From: CFX5 sp023384495
GTDB lineage: Bacteria > Chloroflexota > Anaerolineae > Caldilineales > Caldilineaceae
Reading direction: 5' to 3'
Length of the DNA: 64,000 bases
Assembly: GCA_048499455.1 (NCBI GenBank)
Contig: JASNZV010000029.1
Coordinates: 6,971 to 70,970, forward strand
Shown piece after piece: positions 37,318-45,593 of this stretch (its first letter is position 1; every line of letters starts with the position of its first letter). A program made the translations under genes and the position numbers. Under the pieces are notes generated by a model that ran no database searches, had not been told where the DNA came from, and worked only from the letters and a program-made list of their open reading frames with translations.

Positions 37318-38163
37318 TTACTCACTCTGTTCACTTGCGGTGGGCCGCGCCGGCAAGGAAAGAAACGGCGTGATCTCAAAATCCAATTCGATGACAAATG
37401 GCGCAATTGCGCCGGCTTGCATGGTGTTGACGATGCGCGTGGGCCGCCCTGCCTCGGCGTCGACCCAGACCTGGTAGACGATGCGCTCAGCAGGCTCGGT
37501 GATCGTCTCGGTGATCGGATAGCTCACCGTCGTGAACTCCAAGGTGTAAATATGCATTCGCCCCCGCACGGTCGTTTCTTGCTGGGCAGCCACAAACCGA
37601 CCCTGGCGCGTGGGCATTTGTGGCCCTCGCGGCAACAAGGGTAGAAAGAGAGCCTGGAGCGGGTTGTCACAGGCCATCGTGTCCAGGGATTTCATTTCCT
37701 GCCATTGCCCATCGGCGATCATATACGCCTGGCCTCCTTCATGCATACAGGTAGGGCCGCTGGGAGCTTCCACCGAATAGTGTTGTGCCGATTCGACCTC
37801 AATGACATAGGTCATAGCCCTTGGCGCTGAATCAACCCAGATGGTCATTGTGGCCCGATAGGGTTGCGTTGGCGCACAGAGGGCAAGGAGCAGGGCTTCG
37901 ACATACGCTTGAAAGGCCGGGTCGTCGAGCCGCAGACGCCATTCAGGAGGGAAAAACGGGGAGGGCGCCGATTCGTCTGCCGGCAAGGCAACAGGCCAGG
38001 CGGCATAGTAGCATCGCCGTTGCCAATCAGCATCAAAGCGTAGTTCAGCCGCGGGCGGGATGGCGATCTGCTCGATCCAGAGATCGTCCGGACGACAAGC
38101 TGTAGTGAGGAGCAGAGCGAGTATCAACCATGTCATGCGGCAGGCGATGAGGACTTTGCTCAT
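37318..38163 (-). CDS. Putative lipoprotein of unknown function
   Basis: A 281-aa protein with signal and lipobox (TWLILALLLTTAC, Cys23). GGAG sits 7 nt before ATG 38163, which fixes the start. The mature part (WQRRCYYAAWPV, MTYVIEVESAQHYSVEAPSGPTCMHEGG) is beta-rich with several Cys and reads like a LolA-type or outer-surface lipid-binding fold, typical of small exported lipoproteins that measure a linker 'variable in length' in Chloroflexota; no family is assigned. Located downstream of the SDR gene on the same strand, separated by a 34-nt palindrome. Confidence 0.6.
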   Translation of the reverse strand: MSKVLIACRMTWLILALLLTTACRPDDLWIEQIAIPPAAELRFDADWQRRCYYAAWPVALPADESAPSPFFPPEWRLRLDDPAFQAYVEALLLALCAPTQPYRATMTIWVDSAPRAMTYVIEVESAQHYSVEAPSGPTCMHEGGQAYMIADGQWQEMKSLDTMACDNPLQALFLPLLPRGPQMPTRQGRFVAAQQETTVRGRMHIYTLEFTTVSYPITETITEPAERIVYQVWVDAEAGRPTRIVNTMQAGAIAPFVIELDFEITPFLSLPARPTASEQSE

Positions 38164-38199
38164 TCGTAGCTCCGTTTCCAATCGATCCGGGTTTCAGCA

Positions 38200-38233
38200 A
38201 GGTGACAGTCACTTTTGAAAGTGACTGTCACCT
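38200..38233. repeat. 34-nt palindrome, copy 1
   Basis: AGGTGACAGTCACTTT, two bases, then AAAGTGACTGTCACCT: a perfect 16-bp stem. A second copy with a few mismatches is at 49083-49116. It follows the SDR stop at 38246 on the - strand and precedes the lipoprotein, so it could act as a terminator stem, though no T run follows. Confidence 0.85.
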
Positions 38234-38245
38234 GCGCTACGGCTG

Positions 38246-39001
38246 TCAAAAGGTCAACTGGCCACCGTCGATGACCAGTTGGTGGCCGGTGATAAAGCCG
38301 GAATCTGTGGAGGCCAGGTAGGCCGCGGCAGCGGCCACTTCTTCGGGTTCGCCAAAGCGATTGAGCGGGATCTTCTTCAGGTAATCGGCGGCCCACTGCG
38401 GGTTCATGCGGGCGGACTCGGTGAGGCGCGTCTTGATCAGGCCGGGGCAGACGCTGTTGACGCGAATCTTGTACGGGGCCAGGTCGATGGCCATGGTCAT
38501 GGTTAGCCCAACCACGCCAAATTTGGCGGCGTTGTAGGCGGCCAGTTCCGCCTCGCCCACCAACCCGTTGGTCGAGGCCAGGTTGACGATGCGCCCCTCG
38601 ATGCGCGCCTCCACCATGTGGCGCGCCACCACCTGTGCACAGAGAAAGACGCCGGTCAGGTTGATGTCGAGGCTCTTTTGCCACTTTTCATCGGTGGCCT
38701 CAAGAAAATGTTCAACAAACGCCACCCCGGCAATGTTACACAGAACATCGACGCGATCGTAGCGCTCGAGCGCCAGGGCAAGCATCGCCTCCACCTGGCC
38801 GCGGTCGGTGACATCCACTGACGCGGCGATAGCCCTGCCCCCTGCTTCGACAATGGCGCGCGCCTGGCGGTCGGCGTCGTCGAAGTCGATGTCGGCCAGC
38901 ACCACCGCCGCGCCCTCGTCGGCCAGCCTATGCGCGGTCGCCCGGCCAATCCCGTGCGCCGCTCCGGTTACAATCGCCACCTGATCCCGAAACCGTTGCA
39001 T
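38246..39001 (-). CDS. Short-chain dehydrogenase/reductase (SDR) family oxidoreductase
   Basis: A 251-aa Rossmann-fold enzyme of the classical SDR type. TGAAHGIGRATAHRLADEG is the NAD(P) glycine motif (TGxxxGIG). CNIAG, NLTGVF, IVNLAST (Ser), YNAAKFG (Tyr-x-x-x-Lys) and RVNSVCPGLIKT are the structural and catalytic landmarks. The Asp after the second strand (VVLADIDFDD) suggests NAD(H) preference. C terminus FITGHQLVIDGGQLTF is typical. Substrate is not predictable from sequence. Confidence 0.93.
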   Translation of the reverse strand: MQRFRDQVAIVTGAAHGIGRATAHRLADEGAAVVLADIDFDDADRQARAIVEAGGRAIAASVDVTDRGQVEAMLALALERYDRVDVLCNIAGVAFVEHFLEATDEKWQKSLDINLTGVFLCAQVVARHMVEARIEGRIVNLASTNGLVGEAELAAYNAAKFGVVGLTMTMAIDLAPYKIRVNSVCPGLIKTRLTESARMNPQWAADYLKKIPLNRFGEPEEVAAAAAYLASTDSGFITGHQLVIDGGQLTF

Positions 39002-39320
39002 TGCATCTTTCCTATTCTGAAAATTGTACGGAACAGCGTAACACGCGGATACAAAGAGTTCGGCGCTGTGTATCCGCTATACCAGGGCGCAGAGAGTGCA
39101 CAGAGTTCAGCGCTGTGCATCCATCATACCAGGACACCGAGAAGTAATAGACAAACCATATAAAAGTCGCACAAATACACGCTGTTGCACACGAGAGTGA
39201 ATGTGCGACTTTTATGGGTGATCTCTATAAGTATTGGTTTATTCTATGGGTCAAACCCTCTGAGTGCTCTGTGTTCCTGCTGTACGTCGCCATGTTCATG
39301 GCGCCTGGCCTCGTGAACCC
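39002..39320. repeat. Repeat-rich intergenic region
   Basis: About 300 bp made of repeats. Two copies of a 38-nt unit (39058-39096 and 39107-39145, core GGCGCTGTGTATC...ATACCAGG) that also occurs at 29037. A perfect 14-bp inverted repeat, ATAAAAGTCGCACA (39160-39173) and TGTGCGACTTTTAT (39202-39215). Then GTGCTCTGTGTTCCTGCTG, the mirror of a motif at 60938. No gene is seen. Confidence 0.7.
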
Positions 39321-40505
39321 TCAATCCTTATATGGATCGCGTTCATTCTCCCCAGCCATGGCCACGCCAATCGGGGTCAACTTGTGGAGGATGCGCACTG
39401 TCTCCTTGTGGTATTCGAGCACCTCTTCCAGCCGCTTGTAGCAGTGGGGCGATTCATCGACGCCGGCGCCGCGCAGTTCCACCCCAGCCTGGCGCACCCA
39501 GTTCATCATCATCTTGCGGCTGACTTCGCCCTCGGTGACCGTGACAGGGCGCCCCTTCTTCCAGCGGCGCTTGCCCGCGGCCCGCGTGCGCGACATGACG
39601 CGCCCGGCGCCGTGTACGGTGGAGTAGAGCGCCATGCGGCTCTCATCGCTGTCGATGCCCTCGAGGATCACTGCCGGTTCGGCCATGGTGCCACCCACAA
39701 AGCTGCGTTGGCCGGGGAAGGCGGGCGTGGCGCCCTTGCGCACCACCCACAGTTCCCGGCCACCGTGCGTCTCGCGCCAGGCGAAATTGTGGTGGTTGTG
39801 CACCTCGTCGACGATGCGAGCGCCCAGCAGGTCGGCAACCTTGCGGCAGACCCAATCACGGCCGGCGTAGGCATAGCGCCCGGCCAGTTTCATGGCGGCG
39901 ATATACTCCTGCCCCAGCGCCGAGTCAATGTGGAGCAAGACCGGCTCCACGTTCATGCCATCTTTGCCGCCCCCCGCCTTGATGTAGTGGTCGGCCAGGT
40001 GATGGCCAAAGCCGCGCGAGCCAAAGTGAACGCCACACCAGACCCGTTCCTGCTCATCGATAAAGAGGTCGACGTAGTGATTGCCCGACCCGACGGTGCC
40101 CAACTGCTCGCGGGCCAGCCCCTTCAATTTCTTGACGACTGGGATCGCCCACGCCGGGTCATGGTCGAACAGGTCATGGTCGACCGGCTCGGCGTTCTTG
40201 CGCCCAATCCCAAACGAGATCGTCTGCCAGATGTCGTCCATGATGGTTTTGATGTTGGCGCGCACATCCGTCGCGTCGGCGTCGAGTAGCACAGCCTTAT
40301 TGCCGCATGAAATGTCAAACCCAACGCCCGACGGGCTTACATAGTCGGCGTACGCCGCAACGCCGCCGATGGGCATAGCGTAGCCAATATGATGATCCGC
40401 CATGAGTGCAAAGGCCTCGGCGCGACGGGCGCAGACCTCGGCCTGGCGCACGGCGTCTTCCAGCGGCTCCCCCCAAACGGGAATGTTGTTGATCAGTTTG
40501 TACAT
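39321..40505 (-). CDS. rtcB: RtcB family RNA ligase
   Basis: A 394-aa 3'-phosphate RNA ligase that joins 2',3'-cyclic phosphate or 3'-phosphate ends to 5'-OH using Mn2+ and GTP. Landmarks in order: GVGFDISCGNKAVL (Asp, Cys metal ligands), GTVGSGNHYVDL, CGVHFGSRGFGHHLADHY, EVHNHHNFAW, KGATPAFPGQRSFVGGTMAEPAVIL, and STVHGAGRVMSRTRA, where His is guanylylated. Length fits the shorter RtcB subgroup (about 390). It starts 3 nt after the HNH gene stop, with GGG between, so it is coupled to that nuclease. Confidence 0.95.
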   Translation of the reverse strand: MYKLINNIPVWGEPLEDAVRQAEVCARRAEAFALMADHHIGYAMPIGGVAAYADYVSPSGVGFDISCGNKAVLLDADATDVRANIKTIMDDIWQTISFGIGRKNAEPVDHDLFDHDPAWAIPVVKKLKGLAREQLGTVGSGNHYVDLFIDEQERVWCGVHFGSRGFGHHLADHYIKAGGGKDGMNVEPVLLHIDSALGQEYIAAMKLAGRYAYAGRDWVCRKVADLLGARIVDEVHNHHNFAWRETHGGRELWVVRKGATPAFPGQRSFVGGTMAEPAVILEGIDSDESRMALYSTVHGAGRVMSRTRAAGKRRWKKGRPVTVTEGEVSRKMMMNWVRQAGVELRGAGVDESPHCYKRLEEVLEYHKETVRILHKLTPIGVAMAGENERDPYKD

Positions 40506-40508
40506 CCC

Positions 40509-41030
40509 TCAAATCTCCAGATAGACCTTCCACGCCGTGGGCGTTGCGCCCGACGCCACCAGGTAGTCAACACGCGGGGTTTTGGGCTCCCAACGGAGGG
40601 TCATGCCGGCCTCGTGGGGTGTGCGGTCGCCCTTGCGCTGATTGCAGGTGGGGCAGGCGCAGGCTGTATTACCCCAGGTGTTCTTCCCGCCCCGGCTGCG
40701 CGGGATCAGGTGGTCGATGGTGAAGTCCTCGCGGCGGATAATACGCCCGCCGCGCTGCTCGCCGGCGCGGATGCCGCAGTAGATGCAATTGTAGCCATCG
40801 CGGCGCATGACGCCCTGGCGACTCCACCGGACCCCACGCTGCGGCACGCGCGCATAGCGCCGCAACCGCAACACAGACGGAATCGCCAGCCCACGGCTGG
40901 GGCTGGCCACGGTGACGCGGTCATCGGTGGCCGGGTCCACGCGGTCACGGTGCAAGAGGGAGAGAGCCCGTCGCGCCGGGATTACAGCGAGTGGCTCATA
41001 GCTGGCGTTGAGCAAGAGAACAGTTCCCAT
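40509..41030 (-). CDS. HNH endonuclease (McrA-like, Zn-finger type)
   Basis: A 173-aa nuclease. The start MGTVLLLNASYEPLAVIPARRALSLLHRDRV and RLRRYARVPQRGVRWSRQGVMRRDGYNCIYCG, DFTIDHLIPRSRGGKNTWGN, CPTCNQRKGDRTPHEAGM give the full HNH signature with two CxxC zinc pairs. This family is very common in cyanobacteria and Chloroflexota and is often near genes of nucleic-acid repair. ATG 41030 is chosen because the frame upstream (to 41105) lacks the conserved start. Its stop is 3 nt before rtcB. Confidence 0.92.
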   Translation of the reverse strand: MGTVLLLNASYEPLAVIPARRALSLLHRDRVDPATDDRVTVASPSRGLAIPSVLRLRRYARVPQRGVRWSRQGVMRRDGYNCIYCGIRAGEQRGGRIIRREDFTIDHLIPRSRGGKNTWGNTACACPTCNQRKGDRTPHEAGMTLRWEPKTPRVDYLVASGATPTAWKVYLEI

Positions 41031-41270
41031 CAGCAGCTCCAAAAAACGGGCAACAGACGAATGAGACCTGAGGACGTATAATGCGCCTGTGGGCGCAACG
41101 ATCAATCCGAGGGCAGATCCGGTTCGAGCAACCGATTTGTGGTTGCCCGAACCGGTGAGGTCGCTGGATCACAACATACCAACGGGTGGAAACTCGCCAC
41201 CCCAGAACGGGCGCATATGTTTATTATCACGCGCGCGCCGCAAATCTCCAAGCCGGCGGAGGCGCCTATT

Positions 41271-41477
41271 TTACGCTGTGGCCTGCGTGTGCGTTCCCAG
41301 CCGCAAGCTTACGATTGCCATGAGAATGCGCGCCCATGCGCGTTGGTGTGTGTGGCCGGCAACTGATGAAGCCTGAAGTGATGCGACCAGCCGCGCCTCT
41401 GCTGCCTCTGCAAGACGTTCGTCGTGTTGCTGTTTCGCCAGTTCAAACTGGATGTTGTGGTGCAGATACGAAGACAT
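41271..41477 (-). CDS. Small helical protein, same type as the 52403 gene
   Basis: A 68-aa protein with AAAGGAC upstream of ATG 41477. Residues 7-33, NIQFELAKQQHDERLAEAAEARLVA, line up with NIHIWELARERQGMLLAEAARAQMLAA of the 52403 gene: same spacing of N-I, L-A, and L-A-E-A. Predicted amphipathic helix, no function known. Confidence 0.5.
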   Translation of the reverse strand: MSSYLHHNIQFELAKQQHDERLAEAAEARLVASLQASSVAGHTHQRAWARILMAIVSLRLGTHTQATA

Positions 41478-41524
41478 GACCCTAGTCCTTTCTTTGTGAT
41501 TTCAGCCATATGTTGCTGACATTG

Positions 41525-42109
41525 TTATCCACTTACCGGCGCCATCCAGACCCCGGCAGGCTGCCCCATGACGCCAATACGGCTCAGGTCGAGCAACGGG
41601 GCGGTATCTGCACAGCCGGCAGATGTTTGCTGCGCTTCGGCCGGATTCGTCCCCTGCCACACCATCACCTCGGCGTCGATCTCGACCTGGCCTTCCGCTT
41701 TGGCCACCGAAATGCGATGATGCCCATCGCGCACATAATAGTGGTCCCCCACCTGCACGAGATTCACCGGCGGCAACGGCACATCCTGGCTGCGCGCCAC
41801 GGCGATGCTGACCCAGCGCTCCTTCTGATGACCATTCAACGGTCGAAAGTCGCCATCAAAGTCATCGGCGCGCCCTTCGCTGCCACGGATCTGGTCGATG
41901 CGAACTTGTTGTACGCCGGCATTGGGCCGCGCCATCAACAGATGGTGACCTGGCACGTCGCTGAGATGCAACAACGCCGAATGGCGACCGGCCAATCTTG
42001 ACCAAAGCTTCCGACGCGCAGCTTTCTCATGAAGTTGCCGGAAGCGTTCGCTGGCTTCCCGCTGCGCCGAAAACGAGAATTTCTGTTGGAATTGAACGTT
42101 GTACAACAC
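41525..42109 (-). CDS. ParB-like nuclease-domain (ParB/sulfiredoxin fold) protein
   Basis: A 194-aa protein. The recognisable part is VNLVQVGDHYYVRDGHHRISVAKAEGQVEIDAEVMVW (about residues 130-165), the DGHHR motif of the ParB/Srx fold. GTG 42109 is chosen because AGGAG lies 7 nt before it and a TATATA box just upstream; the in-frame ATG 42145 has no good site. The N-terminal helical part (FSAQREASERFRQLHEKAARRKL) is basic. It may bind or cut DNA or modify a nucleotide; role unknown. Confidence 0.65.
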   Translation of the reverse strand: MLYNVQFQQKFSFSAQREASERFRQLHEKAARRKLWSRLAGRHSALLHLSDVPGHHLLMARPNAGVQQVRIDQIRGSEGRADDFDGDFRPLNGHQKERWVSIAVARSQDVPLPPVNLVQVGDHYYVRDGHHRISVAKAEGQVEIDAEVMVWQGTNPAEAQQTSAGCADTAPLLDLSRIGVMGQPAGVWMAPVSG

Positions 42110-42170
42110 GGGTTCACTCCTATATATTGCTGACAGATCCCCCATGCGCCTGGAGCCAAGCTCGCTGGGC

Positions 42171-42197
42171 AACAAAAAAGCGGGCCACCTGGCCCGC
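42171..42197 (-). terminator. Rho-independent terminator, - strand (second of pair)
   Basis: Stem GCGGGCC/GGCCCGC (7 bp, loop AGGT on the - strand) followed by TTTTTTGTTGCC. It lies only about 60 nt before the ParB-fold gene start, so it ends an RNA that starts farther upstream or forms part of a leader. Confidence 0.7.
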
Positions 42198-42460
42198 CCT
42201 GGCATATGGACAAGTACAGCGATGGTTCACCTTGTCGCCGAAGCCAATGGCGAGAGACCGAATAGAGTTGTCAAGCCGCAATTGGCGTCCCCACAGGCCG
42301 ATGCAGCGTCGCCGATAGAGCGCGCGCGACCGAAGGGCGCAAGGGGCCGCCAATCAAAATTGCCAATATCACATGAAAATTGCCCAGCACGCAGAACTAT
42401 AATTCTCATAGATTCTGCTCCATTTCCGCGCATCACATCCTCCCTTCGCCGATTCGAGGC

Positions 42461-42490
42461 AACAAAAAACGCAGGCATTGCGCCTGCGTT
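42461..42490 (-). terminator. Rho-independent terminator, - strand (first of pair)
   Basis: Stem AACGCAGGC/GCCTGCGTT (9 bp, loop GCAAT on the - strand) followed by TTTTTTGTTGCC. The 3' tail is the same 12 bases as that of the terminator at 42171-42197. Confidence 0.75.
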
Positions 42491-42874
42491 GTCGTTACGT
42501 ATCAATTCAGAAACATTGATACATGGGTTGGAGTACATCACGAGACCAACTCGCGCCTCCACACCCTCGGCAACACAGGGATATTTAGCTTGGAAACCAT
42601 CGCAAACGCAGCTGAATACACCACTCCGCTGCCCTGCTGATTTTGGATCCTCTTCTGCATCATGCGCTCCATGCTAAACACCAGCCCCAAACAAATACCG
42701 CCGACGTGAATACGAGAATTTTGATACAACAAACAACATACATACACTCATAATTACTGCCAGGGCGTAGTCTATCACATCAATCGCCGTGTGTCAATCC
42801 CCCAATTTGCCAAATATATGGCGAGTTTTCTTTCTATTTGTCACAAAAAATAGCCAATCTAAATGATACGGTTC

Positions 42875-42910
42875 AACGGGCCACCGGCTCTTCGTCGCCG
42901 GTGGCCCGTT
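42875..42910 (-). terminator. Terminator hairpin after the 747-aa surface protein gene
   Basis: A perfect 14-bp stem, AACGGGCCACCGGC and GCCGGTGGCCCGTT, with an 8-nt loop, 60 nt past the stop at 42970. The run after it on the - strand is GAACCGTATC, without a T tract. Confidence 0.65.
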
Positions 42911-42969
42911 CCATTTCAACCTATCGGCCAGTCAGGGGCTATCTCCAAAGCCCATGGCCGATGATGCCG

Positions 42970-45213
42970 TTACCTCCTGACAATGGGCAGCCAGAGCACT
43001 GGCTGCGGCGCCGCCCCATCGATCGGCTCGTCTGTCTCATCCAGGTTGGTGGGCGTATTGCCCCCAACGCTCTTGAGCAAGCCTGCATCCCACGTCAGGT
43101 CCACCTGGCCGGAGAGAAGCGTCACAACGGCAGTTCGGCCGGTCACTGGGTCGGCGTCTGAATCCGCCGCAGGGTCGCTGCCCTGGTTTGGTTCGGTAAA
43201 GCGGTAGTCGTTGGGCAGCGAACTGGGCGCGAAGACCAGATAATAGCTTCCCGGCGTCAACTCCGTAAAGCCATAGCGCCCCTCCTGATTGGTCTCCAGC
43301 TCGCCAACCAACGCATGGTTGGTGGCATAGAGTTGCACCATGACACCGGCTACCGGCGCCTCGCCGGCATCCTGCGTACCGTTGGCATTGGCATCTTCCC
43401 AGACAAGGTCGCCGATGGCGGCAGGCTGATAGATGCCTGCGTCCCACGTGAGATCGATCTCACCGGCGTAGAGCGTCGTCACCACCGTGGCGCCGGTTTG
43501 CGGGTCGGCGTCGCTGTCGCCGGCGCTGTCGCCCCCCTGGTTGCGCGGGCTGAATCGATAACCGGCTGGCGGCATGAACTGTACAGCGTAGTCACCCGGC
43601 GTCAAGCCCTCGAAGCCATAAAGCCCATCCTCATCGGTTGTGGTCACTGCCACCACTGCCCCGTTGCCATCGAGGAGTGTGACACCGATACCAGCAACGC
43701 CCGGTTCGCCTTCCTCCTGCACGCCGTTGGCGTTGCGATCGAGCCAGACACGGTCGCCGATGGCGGCGGGCTCTGGGGTCGACGGCGTGGGGGTAGGCGG
43801 CGTGGGGGTAGGCGGCGTGGGGGTAGGCGTCGAAACCTCCTGGTCGTGGTCCTCACGTTCGGGGGTCGGCGTCGCCGTTGGCGTGTTCGTGGGCGGCTCG
43901 GGCGTGTTTGTCGGTGTCGTCGTCGGCGATTCAGGCGTATTGGTCGGCGTGGCCGTCGGATCCTCAGGGGTATCGGTTGGCGTCGCCGTCGGCTCTTCCG
44001 GCGCGGCGCAGACTTCTGCAGACGCGTTTACCTGTCGGGCGGCATGGGGCGCATGAACCGACTCAACCACGACCGTGTGCGCGCCGTTGCTGGTTGTAAA
44101 GCTGGCGGTGGACATGGCCGGGGCGGAGCCGTTGCCGCTCTGATTGGAACCGCTCACATACCAGCCAAACGGCTGGTCGAAGTCGTTGCCGTTGAAGACA
44201 GTCCACACTTGGTTGCCCTCGTCGTCGCAACTATAGCTTAGGGACAGGTCCACCTTGCACGCCTCGCCGCTCGCCTTGGTGTCGACCAGATTGCCCCCCA
44301 CAAAAAGGCGAACTGTCTTCGACCCCGTACTGGTATAGAAGTAGACCGCATCGTCGGCCAGCACACTGCCACTGCCCGCTTCGGCCTCCCCATACACATC
44401 CCACGTGAAGTCCACGGGGAAGGCGTTGGGGTTTGCGACGCGCCACATCAAGAAGTTGTCACCAACATATGAACAGATAAAGGTCAAGTTGAGTGACGGC
44501 GCGGGCGTATTGGTCGCCGTCGGCGTGTTCGTCGGCGGGACGGGCGTATCGGTCGCCGTCGGCGTGTTCGTCGGCGGGACGGGCGTATTGGTCGCCGTCG
44601 GCGTGTTGGTCGGCGGGACGGGCGTATTGGTCGCCGTCGGCGTGTTCGTCGGCGGGACGGGCGTATCGGTCGCCGTCGGCGTGTTCGTCGGGGTCGCGGT
44701 TGGGGGTGTTGGCTGGCAATCCTCCGGTGAGAACGTCAACGTCTTCTGATTCGTTCCAGCCTTCATCTCCACCTGCATAACGGCGCTGGGGTCAAACGTC
44801 CCGGGGATAGTATAGGTGAAGATCTCACTCTGCCCATTTTTGATACCATTGCCGATGGCATTGAACTTGATGCTATAGAACGGATTGTTGGTTGGGTTCT
44901 CGACTTCATACTGCCGGCCGCTCGGCGCTGTGTAGATCGCCTTGTGTTGGGGGGCGAGCGCCACGATGCCATTGGGCAAGGCAAACGAGACATGGCTTAG
45001 CCCGCGGTCGCAGTTTACGGTAATCTTCCATTTGAGCGTCGTTGTGCCGTTGCCGTTCTCAACAAAGCTGACAAGCTGAACCTCGTAGCAGTCAACGGCG
45101 CAGACATTCCCTTCGGACGGCTGCCCCTCGGCGCTGACATTGGCCGGCTGCACTGCCAACCAACCCGCGGCCAGGGCGATACAGATGAGTAGAAACATTA
45201 ACTTTCGAGACAT
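42970..45213 (-). CDS. Secreted surface protein with TPT-repeat stalks and two SdrD-B domains
   Basis: A 747-aa exported protein. Signal peptide 1-28 (LLICIALAAGWLAVQPANVSA). A beta-rich Cys domain (about 30-165), a TPT/PPT stalk made of 13-aa units (about 170-235), a second beta domain (about 240-400), a second TPT stalk, then two SdrD-B domains with AIGDRVWLDRNANGVQEEGEPGVAG and AIGDLVWEDANANGTQDAGEAPVAG, each with Asp/Asn-rich Ca2+-binding loops. The last residues, LWLPIVRR, are an LP-type tag. The order head-stalk-head-stalk suggests a surface-attached extended molecule. A terminator lies downstream. Confidence 0.87.
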   Translation of the reverse strand: MSRKLMFLLICIALAAGWLAVQPANVSAEGQPSEGNVCAVDCYEVQLVSFVENGNGTTTLKWKITVNCDRGLSHVSFALPNGIVALAPQHKAIYTAPSGRQYEVENPTNNPFYSIKFNAIGNGIKNGQSEIFTYTIPGTFDPSAVMQVEMKAGTNQKTLTFSPEDCQPTPPTATPTNTPTATDTPVPPTNTPTATNTPVPPTNTPTATNTPVPPTNTPTATDTPVPPTNTPTATNTPAPSLNLTFICSYVGDNFLMWRVANPNAFPVDFTWDVYGEAEAGSGSVLADDAVYFYTSTGSKTVRLFVGGNLVDTKASGEACKVDLSLSYSCDDEGNQVWTVFNGNDFDQPFGWYVSGSNQSGNGSAPAMSTASFTTSNGAHTVVVESVHAPHAARQVNASAEVCAAPEEPTATPTDTPEDPTATPTNTPESPTTTPTNTPEPPTNTPTATPTPEREDHDQEVSTPTPTPPTPTPPTPTPSTPEPAAIGDRVWLDRNANGVQEEGEPGVAGIGVTLLDGNGAVVAVTTTDEDGLYGFEGLTPGDYAVQFMPPAGYRFSPRNQGGDSAGDSDADPQTGATVVTTLYAGEIDLTWDAGIYQPAAIGDLVWEDANANGTQDAGEAPVAGVMVQLYATNHALVGELETNQEGRYGFTELTPGSYYLVFAPSSLPNDYRFTEPNQGSDPAADSDADPVTGRTAVVTLLSGQVDLTWDAGLLKSVGGNTPTNLDETDEPIDGAAPQPVLWLPIVRR
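44505..44696 (-). repeat. 39-nt minisatellite encoding 13-aa TPT units
   Basis: Five or so units of 39 nt (TPTATNTPVPPTN type, with D/N variation) inside the surface protein gene. Unit-to-unit identity is high, so copy number may vary between strains. Confidence 0.85.
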
Positions 45214-45530
45214 GGCTTTCCCTCACTATGTACATTACAAGTCCACTTGCAGATGGACAGCACACCTTGCAGTTGTGATCATTACAAACTAATTGTGCAT
45301 TTCTGAACAATCGCCCTGCTGTTCTAGACTATAGCATGGGACTCTTTTGTGGTGGCTTGCAAGATGCTGACGCCAATAATCATGTGCTTCTATATTTTGA
45401 CCCATGTATGATTCTCCTGGTCAGCCCCTTTCTCGCTGGAGACGCGCCGAGAGATGAGCCGATGGAGCCACCAATCTTGCAAGGTAGAATGTAAGCCAAC
45501 TATGGATGGGGTGTTGTAAGGGGATAACAA

Positions 45531-45565
45531 AGCGGGATGAACCGGGTTTTCCGGCCCATCCCGCT
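45531..45565 (-). terminator. Terminator after the sugar-dehydrogenase-like gene
   Basis: AGCGGGATG/CATCCCGCT (9 bp) plus an inner CCGG pair, followed on the - strand by TTGTTAT. It is 29 nt after the stop at 45594. The rest of the 45214-45593 gap has no gene that I can see. Confidence 0.65.
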
Positions 45566-45593
45566 ATTGGTGAAGTAAGCTGGCCCCTCTTCT

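Larger units (their letters stand above)
42146..42874. other. Gene-poor region with two - strand terminators
   Basis: About 730 nt with no convincing coding region. Both terminators point left, so at least one short RNA from the - strand is expected. Weak - strand frames (42227-42562, 42538-42747) show no protein-like pattern. The stretch 42700-42850 is AT-rich and may hold a promoter. Confidence 0.5.

Noticed and set aside
42227..42562. 111-codon - strand frame
   Set aside because: It crosses a strong terminator and has no protein-like pattern.
43780..44700. CRISPR array in the repeat-rich DNA
   Set aside because: The repeats are contiguous, encode TPT units in frame and have no spacers.
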